NCBI RefSeq assembly: GCF_039537585.1
Contig: NZ_BAABAU010000001.1
Coordinates: 1,674,001-1,738,000 of the forward strand
Source of the DNA: Frondihabitans peucedani
Lineage (GTDB): Bacteria; Actinomycetota; Actinomycetes; Actinomycetales; Microbacteriaceae
Direction: 5' to 3'
DNA: 64,000 nucleotides
A program made the position numbers and the translations under genes. The notes beneath the pieces are model-generated. The model saw only the letters and a list, made by a program, of their open reading frames with translations, had not been told where the DNA came from and searched no databases. The stretch's first letter is position 1; each line of letters opens with the position of its first letter. This document shows, one piece after another, positions 1 through 12,455 of the stretch.

Positions 1-2
1 CG

Positions 3-581
3 GCCCTCGTTGCCGCACCCTCCGTCTGGACGCTGTCGACTCTCGATCCTGCGCTCGCCGGCACGGCCAACGACGCCTACGCCGGCCCGCGCCCTCAGCG
101 GGTGGGGTTCTTCTTCCAGACCGATGCCCCTCCGGCTGATCGCGAGTCGTTCGACCGCTTCCGGGTCGAGCCGCCGGTCTGGTCCGCCCCCGACGTCGCT
201 CTCACGCCGGAGCAGGAGAGCCTCGTCCGCTTCACCCGCCGGAACATCGACGGCGGCCCTCTCTTCACGACGACGTCCTGGTTCGAGGCAGCGCCTTATC
301 TCATCGCCGCCGGGCTCGACGTCCGGTCGATCGGCGGGTTCTCCGGAGCGATCCCGACGCCCACGCTCGGCGAGGTGCGACGCGGCGTCGCGGACGGCTC
401 GCTCCGCTACTTCCTGCTGCCGTCTCGCTCGACGCCGCGTGCAGGATCGGCGGGAGGGCGAACCGAGGCGGGCAGGATCACGGCCTGGGTGACCGCATCC
501 TGCTCTCTCGTGCCCGACTCGCGCTACGAGGGCACGACCACGCTGGCCGGCCTGTCGCTCTGGGACTGCCGGGTGCGGTGA
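3..581 (+). CDS. GT39/ArnT-like glycosyltransferase, C-terminal part
   Basis: The open frame runs in from the left edge, so only the last 192 residues are present. The visible part is soluble and resembles the C-terminal extracytoplasmic domain of ArnT/PMT-like (GT39, GT-C fold) membrane glycosyltransferases. It starts with a TLDPALAGTAND stretch, and around residues 100-125 it has the IGGFSG...PTPTL segment followed by DGSLRYFLLP, both typical of this family's tail. The family transfers sugars from lipid-linked donors outside the membrane. The many transmembrane segments and the catalytic loop would lie upstream of the window. Family assignment rests on the C-terminal pattern only; the acceptor is unknown. 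Confidence 0.6.
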   Translation, partial: ALVAAPSVWTLSTLDPALAGTANDAYAGPRPQRVGFFFQTDAPPADRESFDRFRVEPPVWSAPDVALTPEQESLVRFTRRNIDGGPLFTTTSWFEAAPYLIAAGLDVRSIGGFSGAIPTPTLGEVRRGVADGSLRYFLLPSRSTPRAGSAGGRTEAGRITAWVTASCSLVPDSRYEGTTTLAGLSLWDCRVR

Positions 582-670
582 GCCTCGGCTCCCGCTCCCC
601 GACTCGACCTGGACGCGTGAGCCCACGAGCCCTAGGGTTGCGCCGAGCGGATCACCGAGAGGGGCAGCAC

Positions 671-1312
671 GTGTCGAAGGTCAGAGTCCACAACTTCGCG
701 GTGTCGCTGGACGGCTACGGAGCCGGGGCGGACCAGTCGATGGAGCAGCCCTTCGGCCACGCCGACGGCCGCCTGATGAGCTGGTTCATGGGCACGAGGT
801 CGTTCCACGCCATGCAGGGCCAGGAGGGCGGCAGCACCGGCGTCGACGAGTCGTTCGCCTCCGCCTGGGGTCCGGGCATCGGCGTCGAGATCATGGGCCG
901 CAACAAGTTCGGCCCGCAGCGCGGCCCGTGGACCGACGACGACTGGATCGGCTGGTGGGGCGACGAGCCGCCGTTCCACACGCCCGTCGTCGTCCTGACC
1001 CACCACCCTCGCGAGCCCCTCGCGCTCGAGGGCACGACGTTCCACTTCGTCGACGCCGCACCTCGGGAGGCCCTCGCCGAGGCGCGCGCGCTGGCACCCG
1101 ACACCGACGTTCGGATCGGCGGCGGCGTCGAGACCGTTCGGGAGTTCCTCGAGGCAGACCTGATCGACCACCTGCACGTCGCTGTGGTGCCGATCGTCCT
1201 CGGCCGGGGCGAGCAGCTCTGGACCGGCCTGGAGAGGGTCGAGGAGCGCTTCGACATCGAGACGACCGCATCGCCCTCCGGCGTGACGCACCTGGTCTTC
1301 ACCCGGAAGTAG
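671..1312 (+). CDS. Dihydrofolate-reductase-fold (RibD C-terminal) protein
   Basis: A 213-residue protein of the dihydrofolate reductase family (RibD_C type). The N-terminus has the strand-loop VHNFAVSLDGYGAG typical of the family. The C-terminal half carries RIGGGVETVREFLEADLIDH and the PIVLGRGEQLW segment that contributes to the nucleotide site. The GTG at 671 was chosen because GAGAGGGG sits about 7 bases upstream and the family motif starts a few residues later; the longer frame from 578 adds unrelated sequence. Members are NADPH-dependent reductases of mostly unknown substrate. It stands alone, followed by the divergent-looking control region of the TetR gene. Confidence 0.8.
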   Translation: MSKVRVHNFAVSLDGYGAGADQSMEQPFGHADGRLMSWFMGTRSFHAMQGQEGGSTGVDESFASAWGPGIGVEIMGRNKFGPQRGPWTDDDWIGWWGDEPPFHTPVVVLTHHPREPLALEGTTFHFVDAAPREALAEARALAPDTDVRIGGGVETVREFLEADLIDHLHVAVVPIVLGRGEQLWTGLERVEERFDIETTASPSGVTHLVFTRK

Positions 1313-1325
1313 TACCGGGGTCTGA

Positions 1326-1348
1326 TGCACTATCGAGTGGAGAGTGCA
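1326..1348. promoter_or_regulatory. Candidate TetR operator
   Basis: Inverted repeat TGCACT (1326-1331) and AGTGCA (1343-1348), 23 bp end to end, ending 11 bases before the TetR start codon. Position and symmetry suggest autoregulation of the TetR/MFS operon. This is inference; no match to a known operator was tested. Confidence 0.4.
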
Positions 1349-1355
1349 ATTCTGA

Positions 1356-4968
<3,613 letters not shown>

Positions 4969-4972
<4 letters not shown>

Positions 4973-5448
4973 TCGGCGGTGCCCCGCTCGTCGACCGTCG
5001 CCACGATGGCATCGAGGAGGTGCGGCAGAGTGACGAAGCCGTGGTCGACGCCGTCGTCGCCGACCACGCGGCAGACCTGCGTCCGCGCGTCCACGAGGCG
5101 GGCCGCGACCTCCACGAGCGTGGCGTCGGGCTCGACGGTCAGGATGGCGCGCGCCTGCACCTCGTCGTCGTCGAGGACGTCGCCGATGGTCCGGTCGGCG
5201 AGCTCGCCCCAGAGGTCGCGGACACCCGACTCCCCGACGACGTTGGCGAGCGACAGGTCGTCGCGGATGTAGCGCGGGAGCATCAGACGCGCGACGTCGA
5301 TCGCCGACACCACCGCCTTCGGCACACCCGACGCGTCGGCCACGACGAGCCCGATGAGGTCCTGCTCGGCGATGATCCGCACGGCGTCCGACGCCTTCGA
5401 GGCGCGGTCGACGAGCGGGAGGGAGATGGTCAGGTCGGAGGCTCTCAC
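4969..5448 (-). CDS. CBS-domain-pair protein
   Basis: A 159-residue cytosolic protein made of two CBS repeats (about residues 1-65 and 80-150), each with the pattern of a variable start, a VVVxxx strand and a short helix ending near DVARLM or DAIVATV. CBS pairs bind adenine nucleotides and regulate partner proteins. The GTG at 5448 is the only usual start in frame before the domain. A TAGTGT hexamer sits 7 bases upstream, so the mRNA may be leaderless. It is 4-base coupled to the permease downstream, which is the likely regulated partner. Confidence 0.82.
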
Positions 5449-5513
5449 CCCCTCGACACTAGAGACGTGCGGGCGAGGGCGCGCGGCCGGGCGACCCGAG
5501 CCCCGCGCGAGGC

Positions 5514-6404
5514 TCAGGCGCCCAGGGCCTCCCGGGCATCCTGCGCGTCTCGCCGCTCGCGGGCCTCGGTGGCGGCCCAGCTCGCGAGGAGCTCCAGCCC
5601 CTCCGCCGACGACGAGTCGGGCTCGGCGCTGTAGCTGAGCAGGATCAGCCCCTCGTCCGCGACGAGCTGGAGCGCCTCGTAGCTCAGCTCGAGGTCGCCG
5701 ACGACGGGGTGGTGCAGGCGCTTCCAGCCGGCGCGGTGCTGGTGCACGTCGTGCTGGGCCCAGAGGGTGCGGAAGATCTCGCTCCGGGTCGAGAGCTCGC
5801 CGATGAGGTCGGTCAGCCCCTTGTCGTACGGCGTCCGGCCCGCCTCGTTGCGGAGCGAGGCGACCGTGTCGGCGACGATCTTGTCCCACTCCGGCCAGAA
5901 CTCCTGGGCCCGCGGGTCGAGGAACGCGAACCGCGCCGTGTTCGGCGGCTGCACGGGCGAGTCGAACACCTGCGAGTAGAGGGCGCGGCCCATCGTGTTC
6001 GTGGCGAGGACGTCCATCCTGCCGTTGCGGACCCACGCCGGAGCCGTGATCGACTCGAGCAGGCGCAGGACGCCGGGGCGCACCCGGCTGGCCACCGGCC
6101 GGCGGCGGGTGCCCACCGACGCGTTGGCGATGCGGGCCAGGTCGAACAGGTGCGAGCGCTCGGTGTCGTCCAGCTGCAGCGCGCGGACCAGCGCCTCGAG
6201 GACGCTCTCGGACACTCCCCCGAGGTTGCCGCGCTCGAGGCGGACGTAGTAGTCGACGCTGACGCCCGCGAGCAGGGCGACCTCCTCGCGACGGAGCCCC
6301 GGCACCCGGCGGCTGCCGCCGAAGTCGGGGAGTCCGGCGCGCTCGGGCGTGATCCGCGCGCGGCGGGTCGCGAGGAACTCCCGGATGTCGCTCTTGTTGT
6401 CCAC
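5514..6404 (-). CDS. XRE-type HTH regulator with MmyB-like ligand domain
   Basis: A 296-residue regulator. Residues 7-75 form a Cro/C1-type helix-turn-helix (RREEVALLAGVSVDYYVRLERG is the HTH core, with the RVPGLRREE lead-in typical of this actinobacterial group). Residues 105-285 match the MmyB-like PAS-related ligand domain (MLTR_LBD), with the WVRNGRMDVLATN segment. The GTG at 6404 starts just before the domain, and TACCGT lies 6 bases upstream, which suits a leaderless transcript. It is divergent from the D-threonate operon, sharing a 165-bp intergenic region, but that operon has its own DeoR protein, so its target is uncertain. Confidence 0.88.
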   Translation of the reverse strand: MDNKSDIREFLATRRARITPERAGLPDFGGSRRVPGLRREEVALLAGVSVDYYVRLERGNLGGVSESVLEALVRALQLDDTERSHLFDLARIANASVGTRRRPVASRVRPGVLRLLESITAPAWVRNGRMDVLATNTMGRALYSQVFDSPVQPPNTARFAFLDPRAQEFWPEWDKIVADTVASLRNEAGRTPYDKGLTDLIGELSTRSEIFRTLWAQHDVHQHRAGWKRLHHPVVGDLELSYEALQLVADEGLILLSYSAEPDSSSAEGLELLASWAATEARERRDAQDAREALGA

Positions 6405-6484
6405 GACAGCACGGTACGTCACCGGCCCGCGGTGCGGGAGGCCCCCGCAGTACCTGGCGGGCGGCGCCGTTCGCTTTTGCGTGA

Positions 6485-6515
6485 TTTGCGCACACTGCTG
6501 CGCAGTGTGTGCAAA
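6485..6515. promoter_or_regulatory. 31-bp near-perfect palindromic operator upstream of the D-threonate operon
   Basis: The left arm TTTGCGCACACTGC (from 6485) and the complement of the right arm (ending at 6515) agree at 13 of 14 positions. It lies 55 bases before the kdgT-like ATG in the divergent region. Such a long palindrome is most simply a repressor site for the DeoR protein encoded at the end of the operon; control by the divergent XRE protein is the alternative. Confidence 0.6.
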
Positions 6516-6569
6516 ACTGGATTCACGGGGCCGTCCCTTCGGCTCCGACACGAAACGACGAGGTTGCGT

Positions 6570-7607
6570 ATGTCTGTCCCCATCAAGGCCGCCATCGAGA
6601 AGGTCCCCGGCGGCATGATGCTGATCCCCCTTCTCACGGGCGCCGTCCTCGCGACGGTCGCCCCCGGCACGGCCGACTTCTTCGGCTCCTTCACCGGCGG
6701 GCTCCTCACCGGGAGCACGCCGATCCTCGCGGTGTTCTACGTCTGCATGGGCGCGAGCATCGACCTCCGGGCGACGCCGTACATCCTGAAGAAGGGCGGG
6801 GCGCTCTTCGGGTCGAAGGTCCTGCTCGCCGTCGTCATCGGCATCGTCGCGGGGCGCTTCATGACGGAGCTCCCCGTGCAGAACAGCCTGCTGGCCGGGC
6901 TGTCGGTACTCGCACTCGTGGCCGCGTTCAGCGACACGAACGGCGGGCTCTACATGGCCCTGATGGGCCAGTACGGGAAGCCGAAGGACGTCGCCGCCTA
7001 CTCGATCATGACGATCGAGTCCGGGCCCTTCCTCACGATGCTCATCCTCGGCGTGGCCGGACTGTCCGCCTTCCCGTGGCAGACCCTCGTGGGCGCGGTC
7101 ATCCCGCTCCTCCTCGGCATGCTCCTCGGGTCTCTCGATCCTGCGATGCGGAAGTTCCTCTCCTCCGCCTCGCCCGTGCTGATCTTCTTCTTCGGGCTCG
7201 CGCTCGGCTTCGGCATCAGCCTGCAGACGGTCCTGAGCGCCGGTCTCGTCGGCGTGCTGCTGGGCCTCGTCGTCCTCTTCCTCGGCGGCGCCGTGCTCTT
7301 CCTGGTCGACCGGCTCACCGGCGGCACGGGCCTCGGCGGTCTCGCGGCGTCGTCGACCGCCGGGAACGCGGCCGCCGTGCCGATGCTCGTCGCAGCCGCC
7401 AACCCCGCCTACCGCGAGGCGGCCGGGCCCGCAACGGTGCTCGTGTCGGCGGCTATCGTGGTCACGTCCATCGGGACGCCCCTCGTCGTCGCCTGGTACG
7501 CCCGGAGACTCGCTCGTCACGGACGAGGCGACGCGGTGTCGCTCTCCGAGTCGGGCTCCGAGTCGGGCTCCGAGGGAGTCCCTGCAGGATCGAGGACCTC
7601 CGCGTGA
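6570..7607 (+). CDS. kdgT: KdgT-family sugar-acid permease
   Basis: A 345-residue permease of the 2-keto-3-deoxygluconate transporter family, about ten hydrophobic helices. The family signature AFSDTNGGLYMALMGQYG is at about residues 112-129, and a second conserved GNAAAVPMLVAAA segment is at about 266-278. The ATG at 6570 was chosen because KIPGGMML-like family sequence follows within 15 residues. The tail contains a duplicated SESGSESGSE encoded by 12-bp direct repeats. It is the first gene of an operon with a four-carbon acid-sugar kinase and PdxA2, so its substrate here is probably D-threonate or a related tetronate rather than KDG. The same kdgT-kinase-pdxA2 order is known from Salmonella. 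Confidence 0.88.
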   Translation: MSVPIKAAIEKVPGGMMLIPLLTGAVLATVAPGTADFFGSFTGGLLTGSTPILAVFYVCMGASIDLRATPYILKKGGALFGSKVLLAVVIGIVAGRFMTELPVQNSLLAGLSVLALVAAFSDTNGGLYMALMGQYGKPKDVAAYSIMTIESGPFLTMLILGVAGLSAFPWQTLVGAVIPLLLGMLLGSLDPAMRKFLSSASPVLIFFFGLALGFGISLQTVLSAGLVGVLLGLVVLFLGGAVLFLVDRLTGGTGLGGLAASSTAGNAAAVPMLVAAANPAYREAAGPATVLVSAAIVVTSIGTPLVVAWYARRLARHGRGDAVSLSESGSESGSEGVPAGSRTSA

Positions 7608-8785
7608 CCGCACTCCCGGGAACCCTCACGATCATCGCCGACGACCTGACGGGTGCGGCCGACGCGGCCGGATCGTACGGGGGCAGGTCGAGCGCCATCG
7701 TGCTGGACTCCGCGGCGTGCTGGCCGACGGCCGACATCGTGGCGGTCGACACCGAGAGCCGCTACCTCTCCCCCGAGGGCGCCGCGGAGAGAGTCGCCGC
7801 CGCCGTGCACCGTTCTCTCGCCCAGCAGCGGCCCGTCTTCAAGAAGATCGACTCGCTCCTCCGCGGACACATCGGCGTCGAGGTGGCCGCGGCTCTCGCA
7901 GCGCTCGGCGGGCAGGATCGCGGCCTCGCCGTCGTCGCGCCGGCATTCCCGGCCACCGGCCGGACGACCGTCGGGGGGATCGTCCACATCGACGGCGCAC
8001 CGAACGCGGCAGGCCGTCACGGAGGCGACGTCGCTCACGCACTCCGTGAGGCAGGACTCCGCGTGGGTGTCCTCCGGCCTCGCGCAGAGGACACTGCCGA
8101 GCACCTGGCCGCCGACCTCGAGCGTGCTCGGGCCGACGGATTGGACGCGGTCGTGGTCGATGCCGTGGACGACGACGACCTGGAGCGCATCGCCCGCGCG
8201 ACCGAGCTGCTGACCGGGACGTGCCTGCCGACGGGATCCGGCGGTCTCGCTGCCCACATGCTCCGCGAGAGCAGCGACGGCCTCACCCCCGCTCCCTCCC
8301 GAGGCGGGGCCGAGCGCGTGCTGATCGTCGTCGGGAGCTACTCCGGAGTCGCCCGGTCGCAGGTCGACGAGCTGGTGAGGAGCGGCGCCACCCTCGTGGA
8401 GGTCGCGCGTCTCACCGACGGCGGTCTCGTTCCGCTGCTCGAGGACCTCGGCATCGGAGGCGACGTCGTCCTCACGCCCGAGCTGCTCGCTCCGATCGAG
8501 AAGGACAACGCGCTCGACGTGGCCGCGGCCCTCGCTGCGACCGCGAGCCGGAACGCCCACCTGTTCGGAGCGCTCGTCCTGACCGGCGGAGAGACCGCCC
8601 GTGCGGTTCTCGACACCCTGCAGATCGACCGGCTCCGCGTCCACGGAGCCCTCGAGCCCGGCGTCGTCCTCAGCAGCCATCCCGACGTCGGTCCGCTGCT
8701 CGTGACCAAGGCCGGCGCCTTCGGCGACACCCACACCCTCGCTCGGATCGCACGATCCCTGCGCGACCCTCTGAACGAAGAGTAA
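7604..8785 (+). CDS. dtnK: Four-carbon acid-sugar kinase (D-threonate kinase type)
   Basis: A 393-residue kinase of the DUF1537/OtnK-DtnK family that phosphorylates tetronates at O4 with ATP. The N-terminal substrate domain has the IADDLTGAADAAG motif (about residues 9-21), FKKIDSLLRGHIG and the AFPATGRTT loop. The C-terminal nucleotide domain carries VVGSYSG, LTGGETARAVL and the GP(LL)VTKAGAFGD end segment. The GTG at 7604 overlaps the permease stop by 4 bases. With PdxA2 immediately downstream this is the DtnK branch, so D-threonate to D-threonate 4-phosphate is the best prediction. D-erythronate is the main alternative because kinases of both specificities look alike. Confidence 0.88.
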   Translation: MTALPGTLTIIADDLTGAADAAGSYGGRSSAIVLDSAACWPTADIVAVDTESRYLSPEGAAERVAAAVHRSLAQQRPVFKKIDSLLRGHIGVEVAAALAALGGQDRGLAVVAPAFPATGRTTVGGIVHIDGAPNAAGRHGGDVAHALREAGLRVGVLRPRAEDTAEHLAADLERARADGLDAVVVDAVDDDDLERIARATELLTGTCLPTGSGGLAAHMLRESSDGLTPAPSRGGAERVLIVVGSYSGVARSQVDELVRSGATLVEVARLTDGGLVPLLEDLGIGGDVVLTPELLAPIEKDNALDVAAALAATASRNAHLFGALVLTGGETARAVLDTLQIDRLRVHGALEPGVVLSSHPDVGPLLVTKAGAFGDTHTLARIARSLRDPLNEE

Positions 8786-8795
8786 GGAAGACACA

Positions 8796-9797
8796 ATGAA
8801 ACCGATCATCGCGATCACCATGGGCGACGCCGCCGGCGTCGGACCCGAGATCATCGCCAAGGCCATGGCCGATCCCGACATCCGCGAGCGCGGGAAGATC
8901 TTCGTCATCGGAGACCTGCGCCGACTCCGACTGGCCATGGACGTCGTCTCCAGTCCTCTGGAGCTCCGGGCGATCACCGACCCGTCGGACATCGTCGACG
9001 ACCCGGCGGTCATCGACATCATCGACATCGACTGCATCCCGGAGGACCTCCCGTGGGGCCGGCTCTCCGCGGAGGCCGGTCACGGCGCGTTCCTCTTCAT
9101 CCAGAAGGCCGTCGAGCTGGCGATGGCCGGCTCGATCGACGCGATCTGCACGGGCCCGCTGAACAAGGAGGCCCTCCACCTCGCCGGCCACGCCTTCCCG
9201 GGTCACACCGAGATGCTGGCCGAGCTCGCCGGCGTGAAGGAGGTCTCCATGATGCTGACGGCCCCGAACATGCGGGTCATCCACGTCACGACGCACCTCG
9301 GCCTCGTCGACGCGATCGCCAGGATCGACGGAGACCGGGTCTACCGCACCATCGCGCGGGGGCACGACCTCCTCGTGAAGTCGGGGATGGAGAACCCCCG
9401 GGTCGCTGTCGCCGCGATCAACCCGCACGGCGGCGAGAACGGGCTCTTCGGCAACGGCGAGGAGGCTGCCAAGGTCCAGCCGGGTGTCGACCGGGCACGC
9501 GCAGAGGGCATGGACGTCGTCGGTCCCCTCCCGGCGGACACGCTCTTCATGCTGGCCAGTCGCGGCGACTACGACCTCGTCGTCGCCCAGTATCATGACC
9601 AGGGCCACATCCCCGTGAAGGTGCTCGGCCTCAAGAACGGTGTGAACGTCACCGTCGGGCTCCCCTTCGTGCGCACCTCGGTCGACCACGGGACGGCGTT
9701 CGACATCGCCGGAAAGGACATCGTGGACCACGAACCGCTGCTCGAAGCGCTCCGTCAGGCCGGCGACCTCTCCCCCGACCGCTCCGGCGACGCCTGA
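8796..9797 (+). CDS. pdxA2: PdxA2-type 4-phosphothreonate/4-hydroxythreonine-4-P dehydrogenase
   Basis: A 333-residue NAD-dependent oxidative decarboxylase of the PdxA family. Motifs in order: MGDAAGVGPEI (residues 9-20), GHTEML (136-141), VIHVTTHLGL (161-170, metal-binding His), INPHGGENG near 208 and QYHDQGHIPVK near 265 (metal ligand and active site). An RBS-like AGGAAG sits before the ATG. Canonical PdxA serves pyridoxal phosphate synthesis, but the location behind a tetronate kinase indicates the catabolic paralogue PdxA2, which converts D-threonate 4-phosphate to dihydroxyacetone phosphate and CO2. Actinobacteria normally make PLP with PdxST, which supports the catabolic reading. Confidence 0.9.
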   Translation: MKPIIAITMGDAAGVGPEIIAKAMADPDIRERGKIFVIGDLRRLRLAMDVVSSPLELRAITDPSDIVDDPAVIDIIDIDCIPEDLPWGRLSAEAGHGAFLFIQKAVELAMAGSIDAICTGPLNKEALHLAGHAFPGHTEMLAELAGVKEVSMMLTAPNMRVIHVTTHLGLVDAIARIDGDRVYRTIARGHDLLVKSGMENPRVAVAAINPHGGENGLFGNGEEAAKVQPGVDRARAEGMDVVGPLPADTLFMLASRGDYDLVVAQYHDQGHIPVKVLGLKNGVNVTVGLPFVRTSVDHGTAFDIAGKDIVDHEPLLEALRQAGDLSPDRSGDA

Positions 9798-9798
9798 C

Positions 9799-10569
9799 GT
9801 GAACGCCCGGGATCGTCGACGAGAGATCGGTCACCTGCTGCAGGAGAAGCCCATCGCGGTGGACGACCTGGCAGCGGCCTTCTCGGTCTCCCCGTCGACG
9901 ATCCGGCGCGACCTCGAGGCGATGACGAAGAGCGGCGACATCGTCCGCACCTACGGAGGAGCCCGCACGTCCGGCGGGCCGGAGCGGAGCCTCCGCGAGC
10001 GCGAGTCGATCGCGGTGGAGCAGAAGTTCGCCATCGGGCGACTCGCGAGCGCGTTCGTCGAGGCGGGCCAGATCGCCGTGCTCGACGCCGGGACCACCGT
10101 CGGCGCGCTCGCGAAGAACCTGATGTTCCGTGAGGGCATCACGGTCGTCACGAACGGGCTGACGACCACGACCGTCCTGGAGCACAGCTCCGGCATCGAC
10201 CTCATCGTGTCCGGCGGGCGCCTGCGGCACATCAGCTCGGGCTTCATCGGCCCGTTCGCGGAGAGGGTCATGTCGGAGATCACCGCCGACGTCGCGTTCC
10301 TGAGCGCCGACGGAGTGTCGGCCACGCTGGGGCTCTGCGAGGAGACCCCGGAGCAGGCGTCTCTGAAGCGCGTGATGGTCGAGCGGGCGCGCGACCTCTA
10401 CGTCCTCGCCGACTCGAGCAAGCTCGGCGTGGAGTCGTCGCACTGGTGGACCCTCCTCGATCGACCCTGGTCGCTCGTGACCGACGACGGCGCCACGGAT
10501 GCCCAGCTGGCACCGTTCCGGGCGTCCGGGCTCGTCGAGATCCACATCGCCGGCTCGAACCGGCCCTGA
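9799..10569 (+). CDS. DeoR-family regulator of the D-threonate operon
   Basis: A 256-residue DeoR/GlpR regulator. The N-terminal winged HTH (residues 3-57) contains VDDLAAAFSVSPSTIRRDLEAM, the classical DeoR recognition helix. The C-terminal DeoRC sugar-phosphate-binding domain has LDAGTTVGALAK, VTNGL and SADGVSATLGL. A GTG start lies one base after the pdxA2 stop, so it is co-transcribed. Such proteins usually repress the operon until a phosphorylated intermediate, here probably the tetronate phosphate, binds. The 31-bp palindrome at 6485-6515 is the natural operator. Confidence 0.9.
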   Translation: MNARDRRREIGHLLQEKPIAVDDLAAAFSVSPSTIRRDLEAMTKSGDIVRTYGGARTSGGPERSLRERESIAVEQKFAIGRLASAFVEAGQIAVLDAGTTVGALAKNLMFREGITVVTNGLTTTTVLEHSSGIDLIVSGGRLRHISSGFIGPFAERVMSEITADVAFLSADGVSATLGLCEETPEQASLKRVMVERARDLYVLADSSKLGVESSHWWTLLDRPWSLVTDDGATDAQLAPFRASGLVEIHIAGSNRP

Positions 10570-10586
10570 CAACGCAGGAGGAGCAG

Positions 10587-11192
10587 ATGGTTCTCTACGA
10601 CGCGCGCCCGGTCCGTCTCGTCGGGCAGATCGTCCTGGACCTCGTGGTGGTGGCGGGCATCGTGGTCGCCGTCCTCCTGGGTCGGGCCGTGACCGCCTCG
10701 ATCAGCGGCCTGGCCGGTATCGGGACCCGGGTGCACGACCAGGGGTCGGCGTTCCACGAGCAGCTGAGCCGGGCCGCCACGGCGATCGGCAGGATCCCCT
10801 TCGCGGGCAAGGCCGTGAGCCGGCCCCTCCGCGACGCCAGCAGGAGCGCCGCGTCCATCGCCGCCGCCGGCCGGCAGCAGCACGACGAGACGATCCGCCT
10901 GGCCCACCAGGTCGGGACGGGCGTGGCTGTCGTCGTGATCCTGCTGCTCGTGCTCGTGTGGCTCCGCTACCGGGGCGGCTTCATCCGCTCGGCGTCGGCA
11001 GCGCGGCGGCTCGACCGGAGGCCCGGCGGCGAGGAGCTGATGGCCCTCCGGGCGCTGGTGACGCGCGACCGGGCCGCCGGGCTGGGCCCGGACGTGGTCG
11101 AGAGGTGGCGGCAGCAGGATCCCGAGACCGTGCGGGCCCTCGCCGACCTCGAGCGCCGCTCGTCCGGCCTCCTCCGGGCGACCCGCAGGTAG
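10587..11192 (+). CDS. Small membrane protein of unknown function, two TM helices
   Basis: A 201-residue hypothetical protein. TM1 lies at about residues 14-32 and TM2 at about 110-128. The segment between them is amphipathic and would sit outside, while the C-terminal 70 residues are basic and cytosolic. The ATG at 10587 has a strong AGGAGGAG ribosome site 5 bases upstream; a longer frame upstream overlaps the regulator. It is 17 bp behind the DeoR gene and may be read through from that operon, though nothing ties it to sugar acids. I do not recognise a family. Confidence 0.75.
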   Translation: MVLYDARPVRLVGQIVLDLVVVAGIVVAVLLGRAVTASISGLAGIGTRVHDQGSAFHEQLSRAATAIGRIPFAGKAVSRPLRDASRSAASIAAAGRQQHDETIRLAHQVGTGVAVVVILLLVLVWLRYRGGFIRSASAARRLDRRPGGEELMALRALVTRDRAAGLGPDVVERWRQQDPETVRALADLERRSSGLLRATRR

Positions 11193-11277
11193 GGTCGTCG
11201 AGGCGCCGCGGGTCGCCGAGGCGCCGCGGCCGACCCCGCCACCGGACGAATCGGCGCAGGACGAGAGGAACCACCCC

Positions 11278-12312
11278 ATGCGAGCAGCACTGATGTACGC
11301 GGCAGGCGACGTGCGCGTCGAGACCGTCGCCGATCCTGCACTCCGCGAAGCGACCGACGCCGTGGTGCGGGTCGTCGCCGGCTGCATCTGCGGCAGCGAC
11401 CTCTGGCCGTACGCGTCGAAGAAGCCCAGCGAGCACGGCTCCCGGATGGGCCACGAGTTCGTCGGAGTGGTCGAGGAGGTCGGCGCCGAGGTGTCGGGCG
11501 TCGCGGTCGGCGACTTCGTCATCGCGCCGTTCGTGGTCTCGGACGGCGTCTGCGACTTCTGCCGCGAGGGCCTCCAGACCTCGTGCCGCCACGGCGAGAG
11601 CTGGGGCGGCCCCGGCGTCGACGGCGGCCAGGGCGAGCGGGTCCGCGTGCCGAAGGCCGACGGGACGCTCGTCGTCGTGCCCGCCGGATTCGACGAGAAG
11701 CTGATCCCCGGGCTGCTGAGCCTCTCCGACGTCATGTCGACCGGCTTCCACGCTGCGAAGATGGGCCGCGTCTCGGCCGGCCAGTCGGTGACCGTCATCG
11801 GCGACGGCGCCGTGGGTCTCTGCGGCGTGATCGCGGCGAAGCTCGTCGGCGCGACGGAGATCATCCTGATGGGCCGCCACACCGACCGCACCGACCTCGG
11901 CCTCGAGTTCGGCGCCACCCACGTCGTCGCCGAGCGCGGCGAGGAGGGCGTCGCGCGCGTCCTCGAGCTGACCGGCGGCGACGGCACCCACGTCGTCCTC
12001 GAGGCCGTCGGCCTCCCGCAGGCGGTCGACACCGCGATCAGGGTCGTCCGCGACGGCGGCGTCATCAGCCGGGTCGGGGTGCCGCAGGATCCGACGATCG
12101 CTTTCGGGCGCCGCGAGTTCCTGCGCAACCTCACGCTGACCGGCGGAGTGGCCCCGGCCCGCGCCTACATCGACGAGCTGCTGCCGCTCGTCCTCGACGG
12201 GACCATCGAGCCGGGCCGCGTCTTCGACCGGACGATCGGCATCGAGGAGGTGCCGGAGGGGTACCGCGCGATGGCGGCCCGCGAGGCACTGAAGGTCCTC
12301 GTCGCGATGTAG
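11278..12312 (+). CDS. Zinc-dependent alcohol dehydrogenase family protein
   Basis: A 344-residue medium-chain dehydrogenase. Catalytic zinc ligands are visible: CGSD near residue 39 and GHEFVGVVEEVG near 60. The Rossmann glycine motif is GDGAVG near 179. The structural-zinc loop reads VCDFCREGLQTSC, with only three cysteines in the expected CxxCxxC(x7)C pattern; the first is missing, as in some related oxidoreductases. The ATG is preceded by GAGAGGAA. The oxidised alcohol is not predictable. The gene is alone, bounded downstream by the hairpin at 12456-12493. Confidence 0.88.
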   Translation: MRAALMYAAGDVRVETVADPALREATDAVVRVVAGCICGSDLWPYASKKPSEHGSRMGHEFVGVVEEVGAEVSGVAVGDFVIAPFVVSDGVCDFCREGLQTSCRHGESWGGPGVDGGQGERVRVPKADGTLVVVPAGFDEKLIPGLLSLSDVMSTGFHAAKMGRVSAGQSVTVIGDGAVGLCGVIAAKLVGATEIILMGRHTDRTDLGLEFGATHVVAERGEEGVARVLELTGGDGTHVVLEAVGLPQAVDTAIRVVRDGGVISRVGVPQDPTIAFGRREFLRNLTLTGGVAPARAYIDELLPLVLDGTIEPGRVFDRTIGIEEVPEGYRAMAAREALKVLVAM

Positions 12313-12455
12313 CCCTGCGGCCCGCAGATCATCCCTGAGGAGGATGGGCACGGCCGCCCGGCCGGGGTTACTCTCCTGGAGGGGATCACGGTCCACCAGG
12401 GCGAGCATGACCGGCGACTCTGCGATACGGGTTGCTGACGATCACTCTCCCGGCG

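Noticed and set aside
632-1330. Long minus-strand open frame opposite the DHFR-fold gene
   Set aside because: The plus-strand frame has family motifs and a ribosome site; the reverse frame is an artefact of high GC.
11590-11660. Missing structural-zinc cysteine in the alcohol dehydrogenase as a sign of inactivity
   Set aside because: Catalytic zinc and cofactor motifs are intact and relatives with a reduced structural loop are known.
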